The notes: a model not told the origin generated them from the sequence alone. Positions 15,928-24,580 are shown, numbered from the stretch's first letter. The stretch is 64,000 nucleotides of DNA from CAYFNF01 sp964344485 (GCA_964344485.1 CAYFNF010000004.1:72591-136590); one strand, 5' to 3'. A program made the numbers and translations.

Positions 15928-17397
15928 ATGTTTAAAGAGCTGCGCTCACTCAAAGCGCAAATCATTCAGCCCTCGAGAGAGGAGTTACGAAAGATCGCTA
16001 CTCCGCACGAGCATACCACTGAATTCGGTAGTGCATCGTATATTAGTGATATAAAATCACGAAGCGCAAAGTACACTGCAGTGACCACCGAAGATGGCCT
16101 CACTGATGACGATTTTACTTTACTAAAAGACGTGCGAGAGCACTTACAGGGTCGAGAGTTGATACAGTTCGACACGGTAATTGCACAACCATCAGAGCAT
16201 TTAACCATGCGACTGATTATTCCAAAGGAATTCGCGCATATTGCTTATGGATGGAGCTTCATCAACTGGGACGAAGGCGAGATCCAGGGAGAGCCAGACA
16301 TTGTGACGATTGATGTTCCGGACTGGGAGACACGCCGTATGTTGGTGGATCCAGACACTATGACCAATGTCTTATGCGGGACAGACTATACTGGCGAAGT
16401 AAAGAAGTCTGGTTTACGCTTGGCCATGTATCACATGAAGAAAAAAGGCGGCTTGGGATTGCATGCAGGCTCAAAGAACTTCACAGTGAAAAATAGCAGA
16501 ACGGACAAGCTCGAAGAAAAAGGATGCTTGTTTTTTGGTTTGTCTGGGACAGGAAAATCCACGCTGTCGTGCCATCACTGCGGTATTCAGGAAGATGGAG
16601 AAGGACAACTTATTTTGCAGGATGATGTGGTGTTATTGGACGCAGAAGGCAAAGCATTGGGGACTGAGGATAATTTCTATTTAAAAACTATCGGCGTGAC
16701 CAAAGAGACACAACCGATTATCTATGACGCGCTGGTTGATTCTGACACCGTGCTAGAGAATGTTATGGTGCATGAGGATGGAACTGTGGACTTTATGAGC
16801 GATAAGATTACTTCCAACGGACGTGCAGTAGTAGTGAGAACCAAAATGCCGTACACGGATCCGGACCAAGTAGACATGGAGAGCACGGACTATGTCTTCT
16901 TCATAACTCGCAATGCACTGATGCCTCCTGTAGCTCGACTGAATTCATTGCAGGCAGCGAAGTACTTTATGCTCGGCGAAACCGTAGAAACAGGCGCAGG
17001 CGATCCAAATGAAATCGGTCAGGCTAAGCGAGTTGTGGGGTTCAATCCTTTTATCATCGGATCTCAAGGTGAAGAAGGAAATCGTTTCTATGATATTATC
17101 TCTTCGCTTGCTGGAGTTGAGACCTTTATTATCAACACCGGTGCAGTGGAAGGGAGCAAATCCGCACACGATATCACGCTAAAAGAGACTACAGAGATCA
17201 TTCGAAATATTCTGCGCTCTGAGTTTGAGTGGATTGTCGATGAAAGGACCGGGCTAGAGGTCTCTACGGAAGTGGATCTATACCGTGAGTGCTTCGAAGA
17301 CGGTGAGTTCAAAGAAAAATGGGAAAAGTTTGAACAGGAGCGGCTCGAGTATCTGCAACAATTTTCAGATTTAAATCACACAATAGTACAAGCGTAA
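15928..17397 (+). CDS. pckA: ATP-dependent phosphoenolpyruvate carboxykinase
   Basis: 489 residues with the PEPCK P-loop GLSGTGKSTLS (about residue 206), the metal-binding QDDVV segment and typical N-terminal lobe. The enzyme converts oxaloacetate plus ATP to PEP, CO2 and ADP. It is followed 14 bases later by aspC, which supplies oxaloacetate from aspartate; the two are surely co-transcribed. Start ATG follows an A+T-rich leader without a Shine-Dalgarno sequence. Confidence 0.93.
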   Translation: MFKELRSLKAQIIQPSREELRKIATPHEHTTEFGSASYISDIKSRSAKYTAVTTEDGLTDDDFTLLKDVREHLQGRELIQFDTVIAQPSEHLTMRLIIPKEFAHIAYGWSFINWDEGEIQGEPDIVTIDVPDWETRRMLVDPDTMTNVLCGTDYTGEVKKSGLRLAMYHMKKKGGLGLHAGSKNFTVKNSRTDKLEEKGCLFFGLSGTGKSTLSCHHCGIQEDGEGQLILQDDVVLLDAEGKALGTEDNFYLKTIGVTKETQPIIYDALVDSDTVLENVMVHEDGTVDFMSDKITSNGRAVVVRTKMPYTDPDQVDMESTDYVFFITRNALMPPVARLNSLQAAKYFMLGETVETGAGDPNEIGQAKRVVGFNPFIIGSQGEEGNRFYDIISSLAGVETFIINTGAVEGSKSAHDITLKETTEIIRNILRSEFEWIVDERTGLEVSTEVDLYRECFEDGEFKEKWEKFEQERLEYLQQFSDLNHTIVQA

Positions 17398-17411
17398 TTT
17401 ATATACGATCT

Positions 17412-18587
17412 ATGGAACACACACTAAGCCAACGAGTAGCACAGATCCAACCGTCGGCCACTCTTGTCATGTCTGCCAAGGCAAAAGACATGAAAGCAGC
17501 CGGGGAAGACGTGCTGAATTTTTCTGCCGGGGAGCCAGATTTTGATGTCGCACCACATATTCAAGAAGCAGCGACTCAAGCCATTAAAGATAATTTTTCA
17601 TACTATACGGCCAGCGCTGGAATGCCCGAGCTCAAGCAAGCAATTGTTGAGAAAATGGACCGCGAGAACAACATCTCTTGCACACAGAAGAACGTCATCG
17701 TGACTAACGGAGGAAAGGAAGGATTATTCTTATTGCTGCAAGCAATCATAGAGGATGGAGATGAAGTCATTGTTCCCACGCCATATTGGGTGTCATATGA
17801 TGAGCAGATTCGTTATGCAGGAGGAGTGTTTGTTCCTATGCAGACTGATAGCGCATTTCATTTTACAGTAGAAGATATTGAAAAAGTAATCACCAGCAAG
17901 ACAAAAGCGATAATTCTAAATAGCCCGTCCAATCCTACCGGCGCTGTAATACCAACTGAAGAGCTGGAGAAGCTTGCAGAGCTGGTGAAGCAGCGGGATC
18001 TATGGGTGATCTCTGATGAAGTCTATGAACATTTTCTGTACGATGGTCGTACGCACACGTCTATTGCGTCTTTCCCTGATATGTTTGATCAAGCAGTGGT
18101 AGTGAACGCAGCATCAAAAACCTATTGTATGACTGGCTGGAGAATCGGATATCTGGTTGGGCCGGAAGATATCATTGCACCTATGGCGCGTTTGAAGAGT
18201 CACTTGTCGTCTAATGCTAATAGCATTGCGCAGAAAGCCGCTCTCGCTGCACTGAATGGACCACAAGACATGGTCGAAGAGATGCGATATACATTTGATG
18301 AACGGAGGCTAGCACTGTGGAAAGGTATTAATGAAATTGATGGATGTGCGCTGGAGAAACCCGAAGGCGCGTTTTACGGATTTATTGACGCTACCGGTGC
18401 TATGGGAAAGACTGGCATAAAGAGCTCCATGGAATTTTGTGAGACGTTGCTAGAGAAAGAAAAAATGGCAGTAGTGCCAGGCGAGGCTTTCGGCGAGCAA
18501 TATAAGAACTACATTCGATTTTCATTTGCCTCAGCAACAGAAGACATACAACGCGGCATTGAGAGACTCGCGCGGTTCGTTCAATAG
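17412..18587 (+). CDS. aspC: Aspartate/aromatic aminotransferase, class I
   Basis: 391 residues of fold-type I aminotransferase: NSPSNPTGAV, SDEVYEHFLYDG, and the PLP lysine in SKTYCMTGWRIGYLVG (about residue 235). Aspartate aminotransferase is the most likely activity given its pairing with pckA and the nearby gdhA, but related specificities cannot be excluded. It ends shortly before a structured element (18608-18669) separating it from a convergent gene. Confidence 0.88.
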   Translation: MEHTLSQRVAQIQPSATLVMSAKAKDMKAAGEDVLNFSAGEPDFDVAPHIQEAATQAIKDNFSYYTASAGMPELKQAIVEKMDRENNISCTQKNVIVTNGGKEGLFLLLQAIIEDGDEVIVPTPYWVSYDEQIRYAGGVFVPMQTDSAFHFTVEDIEKVITSKTKAIILNSPSNPTGAVIPTEELEKLAELVKQRDLWVISDEVYEHFLYDGRTHTSIASFPDMFDQAVVVNAASKTYCMTGWRIGYLVGPEDIIAPMARLKSHLSSNANSIAQKAALAALNGPQDMVEEMRYTFDERRLALWKGINEIDGCALEKPEGAFYGFIDATGAMGKTGIKSSMEFCETLLEKEKMAVVPGEAFGEQYKNYIRFSFASATEDIQRGIERLARFVQ

Positions 18588-18607
18588 TGTCACGGCTGTT
18601 GCGCTGC

Positions 18608-18669
18608 GTGATATTGCCTCGGACTAAAACCCGGTTCTCGCCGGGCCAACCGTCCTGCGACAATATCAC
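18608..18669. ncRNA. Three-tier hairpin between convergent genes
   Basis: GTGATATTG (18608-18616) pairs perfectly with CAATATCAC (18661-18669); inside, GGAC/GTCC and CCCGG/CCGGG form two further tiers with a TTCTCG tip. There is no T tract on either strand, so it is not an ordinary intrinsic terminator. It is G+C-rich and lies between stop codons of aspC and the RHH gene. It could be a processed RNA, a factor-dependent or bidirectional transcription barrier, or a repeat-type element. Confidence 0.5.
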
Positions 18670-18682
18670 CTCCGCGCAATAA

Positions 18683-19501
18683 TTAGCGCCACTCTTTCTC
18701 TGCTTGCTCTAAACCAGCTTGTCTTGATATATCAAACCATTTTCCTTGAAATGGATACCCTGCTAATTGTCCAGTAGATGCAATATGCGTCAGTACGTCA
18801 TGCTCAAGTGATGTCGCATCTTCTTGGATATAGTCAAATACTGTTGGTTCAAATATATACATCCCTGCATTCACTAACCCTGGCTTCCCCTCTTTGCCTG
18901 GTTTCTCGGAGTACTCAACGACCTTATTACCTTCCATGCGCGCGACGCCGTACTCACCTGGAGCTTTCTTATATGTTAACGCTACTGTTCCTACTGCACC
19001 GCTCTGCTGATGATGCTCTACAAAATCATTTAAGTTGATGTCGACAAGCTGGTCACTGTAGATAAGAATAAATGTCCCTTGAATAGATGTTTGTGCTGAC
19101 ACAAGTGCTCGAGCAGTTCCGCTAGAATGTGGGTTATCAATATATTCAACACGAACACCCCACTGCGTTCCATCTCTAAGGTACTCTTCGATGTGGCCTC
19201 GGCTGTATTGGTCTACTACTAAAATCGTTTCATGGATTCCGAAGCTCTTTAATAGATCAAAAAGGTATGCAATTACTGAGCGATTCTGTACACGCATAAG
19301 TGCTGGCACTTCCTTCTTATTGTTGCTTCCAGCAAAGATGACGACTTGGCGAATACCTAAGCCAAGGTGCTGACTGAGGATGTATTCAATCGCATGAGAG
19401 CGATTTCGTATCTTTTCCCCGTCAATAAAGTTATCCAGCAGCGGTAGCAGGTCATTCTTTAATGTAATTGTTATCCGCGCTTTTCCTTTTGTATTTGTCA
19501 T
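18683..19501 (-). CDS. Ribbon-helix-helix domain fused to sugar-phosphate nucleotidyltransferase
   Basis: From the ATG at 19501 the protein is 272 residues. Residues about 8-45 (ARITITLKNDLLPLLDNFID, then RNRSHAIEYIL) are a CopG/MetJ-type ribbon-helix-helix; the rest is a GlmU/RmlA-type nucleotidyltransferase domain (VVIFAGSNNKKEVPALM, IYSDQLVDIN, VNAGMYIF). The usual GxGxR loop is altered to FAGSNNKKE. Upstream ATGs fall in or before the promoter TTGACA-N16-TATGAT (around 19560-19533), so they cannot be used. A DNA-binding domain on such an enzyme is unusual and suggests a sugar-nucleotide-linked regulator. Confidence 0.78.
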   Translation of the reverse strand: MTNTKGKARITITLKNDLLPLLDNFIDGEKIRNRSHAIEYILSQHLGLGIRQVVIFAGSNNKKEVPALMRVQNRSVIAYLFDLLKSFGIHETILVVDQYSRGHIEEYLRDGTQWGVRVEYIDNPHSSGTARALVSAQTSIQGTFILIYSDQLVDINLNDFVEHHQQSGAVGTVALTYKKAPGEYGVARMEGNKVVEYSEKPGKEGKPGLVNAGMYIFEPTVFDYIQEDATSLEHDVLTHIASTGQLAGYPFQGKWFDISRQAGLEQAEKEWR

Positions 19502-19592
19502 ATCATACAAAGTGAATATTGAATCATACTCCATCATATCCAAGTATGATCTTTTGTCAAGCGTAATGAAATGCCGTACAATATGATGCGCT

Positions 19593-20204
19593 ATGATCAA
19601 CCGACCACACACACGATATGAAAAGAGACTTTATAAAGAAGGATATAAGGTCATTGTTGGCGTTGATGAAGTCGGACGCGGGTCCTGGGCAGGCCCTTTA
19701 GTGGCTGCTGCTGTGGTTATGCCTTTAAAACCCCGCTTAAACGGAGTGCGTGATTCAAAGAAACTCACTCCTAAAAGAAGAGACGAGCTATCTCAACGTA
19801 TTCAAGACCGGGCATCTGCATGGTCGATAGGAATTGTGTCACATGAAGAGATCGATGAAATTGGTATTTCTCAAGCAAATCAGCAAGCCATGCTCCGTGC
19901 AGTGGAGGGGCTAGTGTTGTCGCCAGACTATATTTTAATTGATGCATTTAAGTTAGTAGGCCTTCCAGCTAAGCACGCAGCAGTTGCGCACGGAGACGCT
20001 ATGGTCTACTCCATTGCTGCTGCATCCATTGTTGCCAAGGTCTATCGAGATGAGTTGATGACTGAATACCATGATCGATATGATGTGTATGGATTTGATA
20101 CCAACAAAGGGTACGGAACACCAAAACACATCACTGCACTGGAAGAACACGGGCTGTGTCCGATTCACCGCACCTCTTTTCATCCCATGCAATCAATGGT
20201 ATAA
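19593..20204 (+). CDS. rnhB: Ribonuclease HII
   Basis: 203 residues with the DEVGRG catalytic motif (GVDEVGRGSWAGP, about residues 23-35), DSKKL and the third acidic residue in LIDAFK. It cleaves RNA in RNA-DNA hybrids, including single ribonucleotides. A methyltransferase gene follows 9 bases downstream. Confidence 0.93.
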   Translation: MINRPHTRYEKRLYKEGYKVIVGVDEVGRGSWAGPLVAAAVVMPLKPRLNGVRDSKKLTPKRRDELSQRIQDRASAWSIGIVSHEEIDEIGISQANQQAMLRAVEGLVLSPDYILIDAFKLVGLPAKHAAVAHGDAMVYSIAAASIVAKVYRDELMTEYHDRYDVYGFDTNKGYGTPKHITALEEHGLCPIHRTSFHPMQSMV

Positions 20205-20213
20205 TAGTACTAT

Positions 20214-20780
20214 ATGGACGATGTGATCACAGATATCATTCCAGAGGAAGATATCGTTAATACAAAAGAGATTCTTCAGAGAACCGGGATTCAGCCAGGC
20301 AATACTGCCGCGGATTTTGGTTGTGGGAGAGAAGCGCTCTTTACTACTGCAGCAGCAGAGATCGTTACTTCTACTGGCGTGGTCTATGCCTTGGACGTGG
20401 TGAAAGATATTCTTGCGATTATTGAAGAAAAGGTTGAAGGTGCTGGCCTGCACAATGTGATTACAGTATGGACTGACTTAGAGGTCCTCGGCGCTGCAAA
20501 AAAGATTTTAGACGGCACTGTGGATGTGGGTATTCTATCTGACACCTTGTTTCAATCACAAAAACGACAAGACATGATTGCTGAGTGCCTGCGAATGGTC
20601 AAGCCTGGCGGGAAGCTGCTTGTAGTGGAATGGAAGCCAACAAACACCCCATTGGGCCCTCCAGTAGAGAATCGTGTACATCCAGATGAGATAAAACAGA
20701 TCTGTTCTTCATTTGGGATGCAGTTGCTTGAGGAGTTTGAAGCCGGAGAGTATCACTGGGGTCAGATATACCAGCGCTAG
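20214..20780 (+). CDS. Class I SAM-dependent methyltransferase
   Basis: 188 residues with motif I ADFGCGREALF, motif II VYALDVVKD, and a motif VKPGGKLLVVEWKP as in UbiE/Methyltransf_11-type enzymes. The Gly-rich loop is FGCGREA instead of GxGxG, still compatible with SAM binding. Substrate unknown. A TATAAT sits directly before the ATG (20201-20206), so transcription could also start almost at the start codon, giving a leaderless mRNA. Confidence 0.78.
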   Translation: MDDVITDIIPEEDIVNTKEILQRTGIQPGNTAADFGCGREALFTTAAAEIVTSTGVVYALDVVKDILAIIEEKVEGAGLHNVITVWTDLEVLGAAKKILDGTVDVGILSDTLFQSQKRQDMIAECLRMVKPGGKLLVVEWKPTNTPLGPPVENRVHPDEIKQICSSFGMQLLEEFEAGEYHWGQIYQR

Positions 20781-20815
20781 CGCGGATCAGAACTTTATAG
20801 TATAATACAGGAAAT

Positions 20816-20837
20816 CCACCCAATTTGTGGGTTTTTT
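20816..20837 (+). terminator. Terminator/attenuator before yraN
   Basis: ACCCA/TGGGT stem followed by six T, ending three bases before the yraN ATG. A TATAAT at 20801 lies just upstream, so the hairpin may also sit in the yraN leader. Confidence 0.65.
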
Positions 20838-20839
20838 AT

Positions 20840-21211
20840 ATGCAAAAAACAAAACAATATCGCGGAAAACAAGGCGAAAGGAGCGTTGCGCTGTATTTGC
20901 AGCAACGCGGGTTTCGGATACTAGGAAAGAATGTTTACACTCGATGGGGAGAGATAGATATTATCGCTGCGCGCGGAAATACAATCCATGCAATTGAGGT
21001 AAAAACGCGTACGTCGGACCGATTTGGCGGCGCGGAGTACGCGCTGACTCGGCAGAAGATACAGAGGATGAAGCGAGCGATATTCACGATTCGTCGTGAT
21101 AAGATACCGTTTATTACAGGCAGAACACAGTTGGATTTTGCTGCTGTGCTCATGACCAACGATACACTTGAGATATCCATGCATTGGAATATAAACGATG
21201 CGGATTTGTGA
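20840..21211 (+). CDS. yraN: YraN/UPF0102-family endonuclease-fold protein
   Basis: 123 residues: GKQGERSVALYLQQRGF, RWGEIDIIA and AIEVKTRTSDRFG give the restriction-endonuclease-like PD-(D/E)xK core typical of YraN. Members are linked with DNA recombination or uptake, but the biochemical role is not settled. The ATG at 20840 follows the T tract of the hairpin at 20816. Confidence 0.88.
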   Translation: MQKTKQYRGKQGERSVALYLQQRGFRILGKNVYTRWGEIDIIAARGNTIHAIEVKTRTSDRFGGAEYALTRQKIQRMKRAIFTIRRDKIPFITGRTQLDFAAVLMTNDTLEISMHWNINDADL

Positions 21212-21229
21212 TTTTCCACACTAGCGTCA

Positions 21230-21331
21230 TTGACCCAACTCTCGTGATTGCATAAAATAGATACTGGTGTTCTTTGCAAAACTATTTTGATACTGCTTGT
21301 GATAGGGAGGACAGCGGTCCTTTTTCTTTTT
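21230..21331 (+). promoter_or_regulatory. Leader with possible attenuator before Ig surface-protein gene
   Basis: TTGACC (21230), 17-base spacer, TAAAAT (21253-21258), then AGGAC/GTCCT (21308-21321) with TTTTCTTTTT, well before the ATG at 21449. The arrangement repeats that at 5282-5407 before the other Ig-containing surface gene. Confidence 0.5.
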
Positions 21332-21448
21332 GTAAAGACCACTGTGGCGAGACAACAGTCGATGCATTAAACACGGTTTGATGTGGAGCGTTGTATTGCC
21401 GGACGTTTAATTCGTTTCCTCTATATCAGGAGGGGTAATCAAATACAT

Positions 21449-22795
21449 ATGAAATATGTTCACGCATTTCGATGGATGGTCAGTCTTTCTGTCGTACTAT
21501 TCTTTGGTGTTCAAGCAACTACTGCAGCAGAACTGCCAGCCGCGCCAACTATTATCTCACCAGCACAGCAGAGCGTTCATAGCACTGCCCTGCCGGTGAT
21601 CACTGGTGTTGCACCCGCAGACATGCGCATCGCAGTCTATATTAATAATCAATTTAATGGATATGCAGATACGGTCAGCGAGAGTCAGGGTGTACAGAGC
21701 TTCTCGTATACTCCGTTTCTCTCCTTGTCCCCGGGTACACACACCGTGATGGCACGCGCTGAAGATGTAGACAATTCGATTCGCAGCAACAAGAGCAAGG
21801 CATATACATTTACTATTGAGACAGAACCGCCCGCACCTACGCTACTGGATTCTGTGGTTGACGCAGACTCTTCTTGGAGTCAGCCGTGGGTCACTGGCGT
21901 AGCGCCGAGCGGCACGACAGTCAATATGTATATTGACGGAGCGTTCAACGGCACTGCTACTGCTAGTAACCATGAGTCCGGAACCGGCAGCTTTGCGTAT
22001 CAACCGTTTCTGGTGCTATCACCAGGTACGCATACCGTTACTGCTACGACTTTGGTAGAGCGCGTTGACGGAACAACGCGCATGAGCAAGCGGTCTCAAG
22101 CGTTTTCGCTAAAGATTGCTGCTCCAGTACAACGTTCAAATACCAGCACTGCTACAACAGCAGCTGTAAACGCGGATGAGCAAGTTGAGGTCGAGCAGCA
22201 AGAGGAGAAGCTATGGCCAGAACCAGCAGAAACAGAAGAGCCTGTTCAAGAGGAAGCGGAAGAGTCTGTAGACGAGATTGTCGAGGAGGTCGCTGAAGAA
22301 GAAAAGCAGGGCGATTCTGAGCCAACTCCTGTGGAGGAAGCCCCAGAAGAGCACAGCGAACAAGTTGCTGAAAGCACAAGCCAAGAAAGTGAGGGAGTTG
22401 TCTCTCCGGATGGAAACGGTGTTGCAGAGCAGGAAGAAGACAAAGAAGTGGAAGGTGCTACCGGTGTCGAAGAAGACACTGAAGAAGATACCGAAGCGTC
22501 GACAACGCGCAGGAAAACATTCGGCTGGATTCTCTTGATCGCCGCGTTAGCGATATTCCTGTATCAACTACGTCGACGAAAGAACGAAGAGAGTCAAGAG
22601 TCACCGGACGTCACTGTACTCTCGGATGAAGAAGCGCAGCAAGTAAAGAAAGACAACGAGCAACAGCTCGAATTTCATGCACCGAAAGAGAATAAAAATA
22701 TCGAAGTGATCAAAAAGGAGGAGAAATCTCAATCAACAGACAGTTCCGAGCAGTCGTCCTCGCAAGAGACGAACCAGGAGCCGAAGTCAGAATAA
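21449..22795 (+). CDS. Surface protein: two Ig-like domains, acidic stalk, C-terminal TM anchor
   Basis: 448 residues: signal peptide (WMVSLSVVLFFGVQATTAAE), two related Ig-like repeats (about 30-125 and 125-220; both with FNG and SFxYxPFLxLSPGTHTV), a long Glu/Val/Ala stalk (about 230-365), one TM segment (FGWILLIAALAIFLYQL) followed by RRRK, and a charged cytoplasmic tail. The Ig repeats match one in the 1771-residue protein at 5410-10725, so the two probably work at the same surface. ATG is preceded by AGGAGGGG at a longer than usual distance (13 bases). Confidence 0.82.
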   Translation: MKYVHAFRWMVSLSVVLFFGVQATTAAELPAAPTIISPAQQSVHSTALPVITGVAPADMRIAVYINNQFNGYADTVSESQGVQSFSYTPFLSLSPGTHTVMARAEDVDNSIRSNKSKAYTFTIETEPPAPTLLDSVVDADSSWSQPWVTGVAPSGTTVNMYIDGAFNGTATASNHESGTGSFAYQPFLVLSPGTHTVTATTLVERVDGTTRMSKRSQAFSLKIAAPVQRSNTSTATTAAVNADEQVEVEQQEEKLWPEPAETEEPVQEEAEESVDEIVEEVAEEEKQGDSEPTPVEEAPEEHSEQVAESTSQESEGVVSPDGNGVAEQEEDKEVEGATGVEEDTEEDTEASTTRRKTFGWILLIAALAIFLYQLRRRKNEESQESPDVTVLSDEEAQQVKKDNEQQLEFHAPKENKNIEVIKKEEKSQSTDSSEQSSSQETNQEPKSE

Positions 22796-22822
22796 TATCA
22801 CTCGAATAGAACACACATCACC

Positions 22823-22856
22823 ACACAAACCGCTCATTGTAGCGGTTTTGTGTTTG
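22823..22856 (+). terminator. Terminator of Ig surface-protein gene
   Basis: ACCGCT/AGCGGT stem within a longer A/T-rich complement (ACAAA/TTTTGT). Confidence 0.8.
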
Positions 22857-22893
22857 CGTTCATACAGGATGCAGCACGAACGCAGGAGGGTAT

Positions 22894-22918
22894 AAAAAAA
22901 CTGCGTGTGTGGCGCAGT
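22894..22918 (-). terminator. C4 terminator
   Basis: On the minus strand ACTGCG/CGCAGT followed by seven T and A. Confidence 0.8.
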
Positions 22919-22922
22919 TGGC

Positions 22923-23330
22923 CTACTGGCCGTCGGGCTCGTCGCCGGACTCGGGTGCGGTGACGCGCTGCCTGGGGCGGTCGAAGCTGATGATCAGCAC
23001 GGCCATGCTCCCGGGCAGCACCGTGATCTCGAGCGCGATGGTCTTGCCCACGACCTTGGTGTTGTCCTCGCGCGAGGACACCAGCAGCTTACCGTTGACC
23101 TCGCACTCACCCATGACCGCGCGGACCGTCACCGCGAACGGCAAGGCATCGAACGCGTGCTCGCCCTCGTGGACGTGCATGGTCAGGAACTCCCGACCCG
23201 TGGGCGTGGCGTCCTGCACCAGCGTAACCCTGCCGCCGACCTCGAGCGCACTCACCTGGTGGGTGTGCCCCCACTCACCGCTGTCTTCCTTGGTGCGGTA
23301 GATCAGCGTGAGCCTCATGTCCATCGACAT
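22923..23330 (-). CDS. C4 product: soluble beta-rich unknown protein
   Basis: The start is ATG at 23330, preceded by GAGGAGG; 135 residues without signal peptide or TM. It looks beta-rich: MRLTLIYRTKEDSG, GRVTLVQDATP, EFLTMHVHEG, FAVTVRAVMGECEVNGKLL, IALEITVLPGSMAVLIISF. No family recognised. It is transcribed behind cassette C5 but has its own -35 (TTGACA at 23411-23406) and a leader hairpin, so it is a separate unit. Long ORFs on the plus strand here are mirror frames of G+C-rich codons. Confidence 0.65.
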   Translation of the reverse strand: MSMDMRLTLIYRTKEDSGEWGHTHQVSALEVGGRVTLVQDATPTGREFLTMHVHEGEHAFDALPFAVTVRAVMGECEVNGKLLVSSREDNTKVVGKTIALEITVLPGSMAVLIISFDRPRQRVTAPESGDEPDGQ

Positions 23331-23354
23331 GCAATCCTCCTCGACCTGCCTGCA

Positions 23355-23411
23355 TCTTCGCAGACTGTCGTATTGTATCCGAAGACAAACATGATTGTGT
23401 GTGTTTGTCAA
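23355..23411 (-). promoter_or_regulatory. C4 promoter -35 and 5' UTR hairpin
   Basis: TTGACA at 23411-23406; the -10 is unclear (TTGTCT at 17 bases). TCTTCG/CGAAGA (23385-23380 with 23360-23355) forms a hairpin ahead of GAGGAGG. Confidence 0.5.
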
Positions 23412-23424
23412 GGCATTTTAAGTA

Positions 23425-23467
23425 TAAAAAAAGCGCGGTCTGAAGGCTCCTCCTGCCTCAGTGCGCT
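23425..23467 (-). terminator. C5 terminator
   Basis: GCGCT...AGCGC on the minus strand closes a long loop, followed by seven T and A; the stop codon overlaps the stem. Confidence 0.6.
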
Positions 23468-24456
23468 AGTCCTCCAGGATCCGCAGTACCTCGAAGTTCG
23501 GGTGCTTGGCCGCATGCGCGAAGAACGGGAGGCACTCGTACGTGAACTCCCCGTTGAACACGGTCTGGTAGTAGAGCCAGGAGTAGAGCGCGTGATCGAA
23601 GTCGTCATCGTCCAGCACTCGCTCGCACATCCCGGTGCCGGGCCGGTACTCCATCCCCCAGGCGTTCGCCGCATCGCACGTCTGCATGTAGGTCTCACGC
23701 AGCAGGAACCACGTGAACTCGCAGACCGGCTGGTTCGACCCGTAGCGGTCCCAGCCCCGTGCCATGATCTCGGCCTCGGTGTGCGAAGCGTCACGCCAGG
23801 CGTGCAGCAGCAGGGTCTCGAACCAGAGGTCCAGCAGCGCGGCCGGCACGTCGTCCTGCTCCATGTACGTGAGCGACTCGATCTGGAAGAAGATCACCGG
23901 CGACTCGGTGTTGTCGTGCGAGATCGGCTGGAACTTGACCAGCCAGGGCCAGGACACGGGTGATCAGGTCCGTGTAACCGCTCTCGGGTAGGTTGCGCAC
24001 CAGGTAGAGCGCACGCTCCTCCAGCAGCGCGGTCTCGGTGCCCGGCAGCGGTAGGTCCTCGTTCCCGGGCAGGGTGAGTGCGGGCAGTGGCGGGAAGGTG
24101 GTGGGCTCTTCCATGACCGCGGGCAGGGTCGGCTCTTCCTCGAGCGGCCAGTCCAGCTCCATCTGCAGGTACGAGCGCAGCTCCTGGTCGCTGAGCACAG
24201 CCCAGGCCATGCCGTCGATGCGGAGCAGGTCGGAGAGCCAGAGCATGTCGGCCTGGTCCAGCTCCTGATTCGACGCGACCTGCGTGTTGACCTCGTCGGA
24301 TCCGATCCTGGGCGACGGGATGAAGGTATGCGAGGTCGGCGGCGTAGGCTCCAGGAAGCTCACGATCACCGCGGACCAGCACACCAGCAAGGCCAGCATC
24401 AGGACCAGTACGGCCACGAGATGGCCGATGCGGAACTTGGTGTTGGGAAAGGGCAT
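23466..24456 (-). pseudogene. C5 product: membrane-anchored protein with apparent frameshift
   Basis: From ATG 24456 (GTGGAGGAG upstream) the frame encodes an N-terminal anchor (HLVAVLVLMLALLVCWSAVI), a Pro-rich linker and a domain ending LPESGYTDLITRV; the reading then becomes a low-complexity Arg/Ala/Gly tail until 23791. From about 23955 a second frame carries a sensible continuation (WPWLVKFQPISHD ... VLRILED) to 23466, with no good start signal of its own. I infer a single gene of about 330 residues with a one-base deletion near 23955, or a sequencing error. Two overlapping genes (GTG 23957) are the alternative. Family unknown. Confidence 0.55.
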
Positions 24457-24552
24457 GTCGTCTCCTCCACGAGTAGTTGTACTGCTATGACAACAGCACT
24501 GGAAATGACGCGAACCAACTGCCATTCTCCACTACTGTTCTCTGAAACCATA

Positions 24553-24580
24553 ACCGTAATAAACGCACTGAAAAAGTCAA
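24553..24580 (-). promoter_or_regulatory. C5 promoter
   Basis: TTGACT, 16-base spacer, TACGGT on the minus strand; the -10 is weak. The rest of 24457-24712 is the C5 leader and the divergent nusA promoter. Confidence 0.45.

Noticed and set aside
22905..23963. 352-codon plus-strand frame across C4 and part of C5
   Set aside because: It runs across two minus-strand units and a terminator, and its product is Val/Arg/Leu-rich without domain character.
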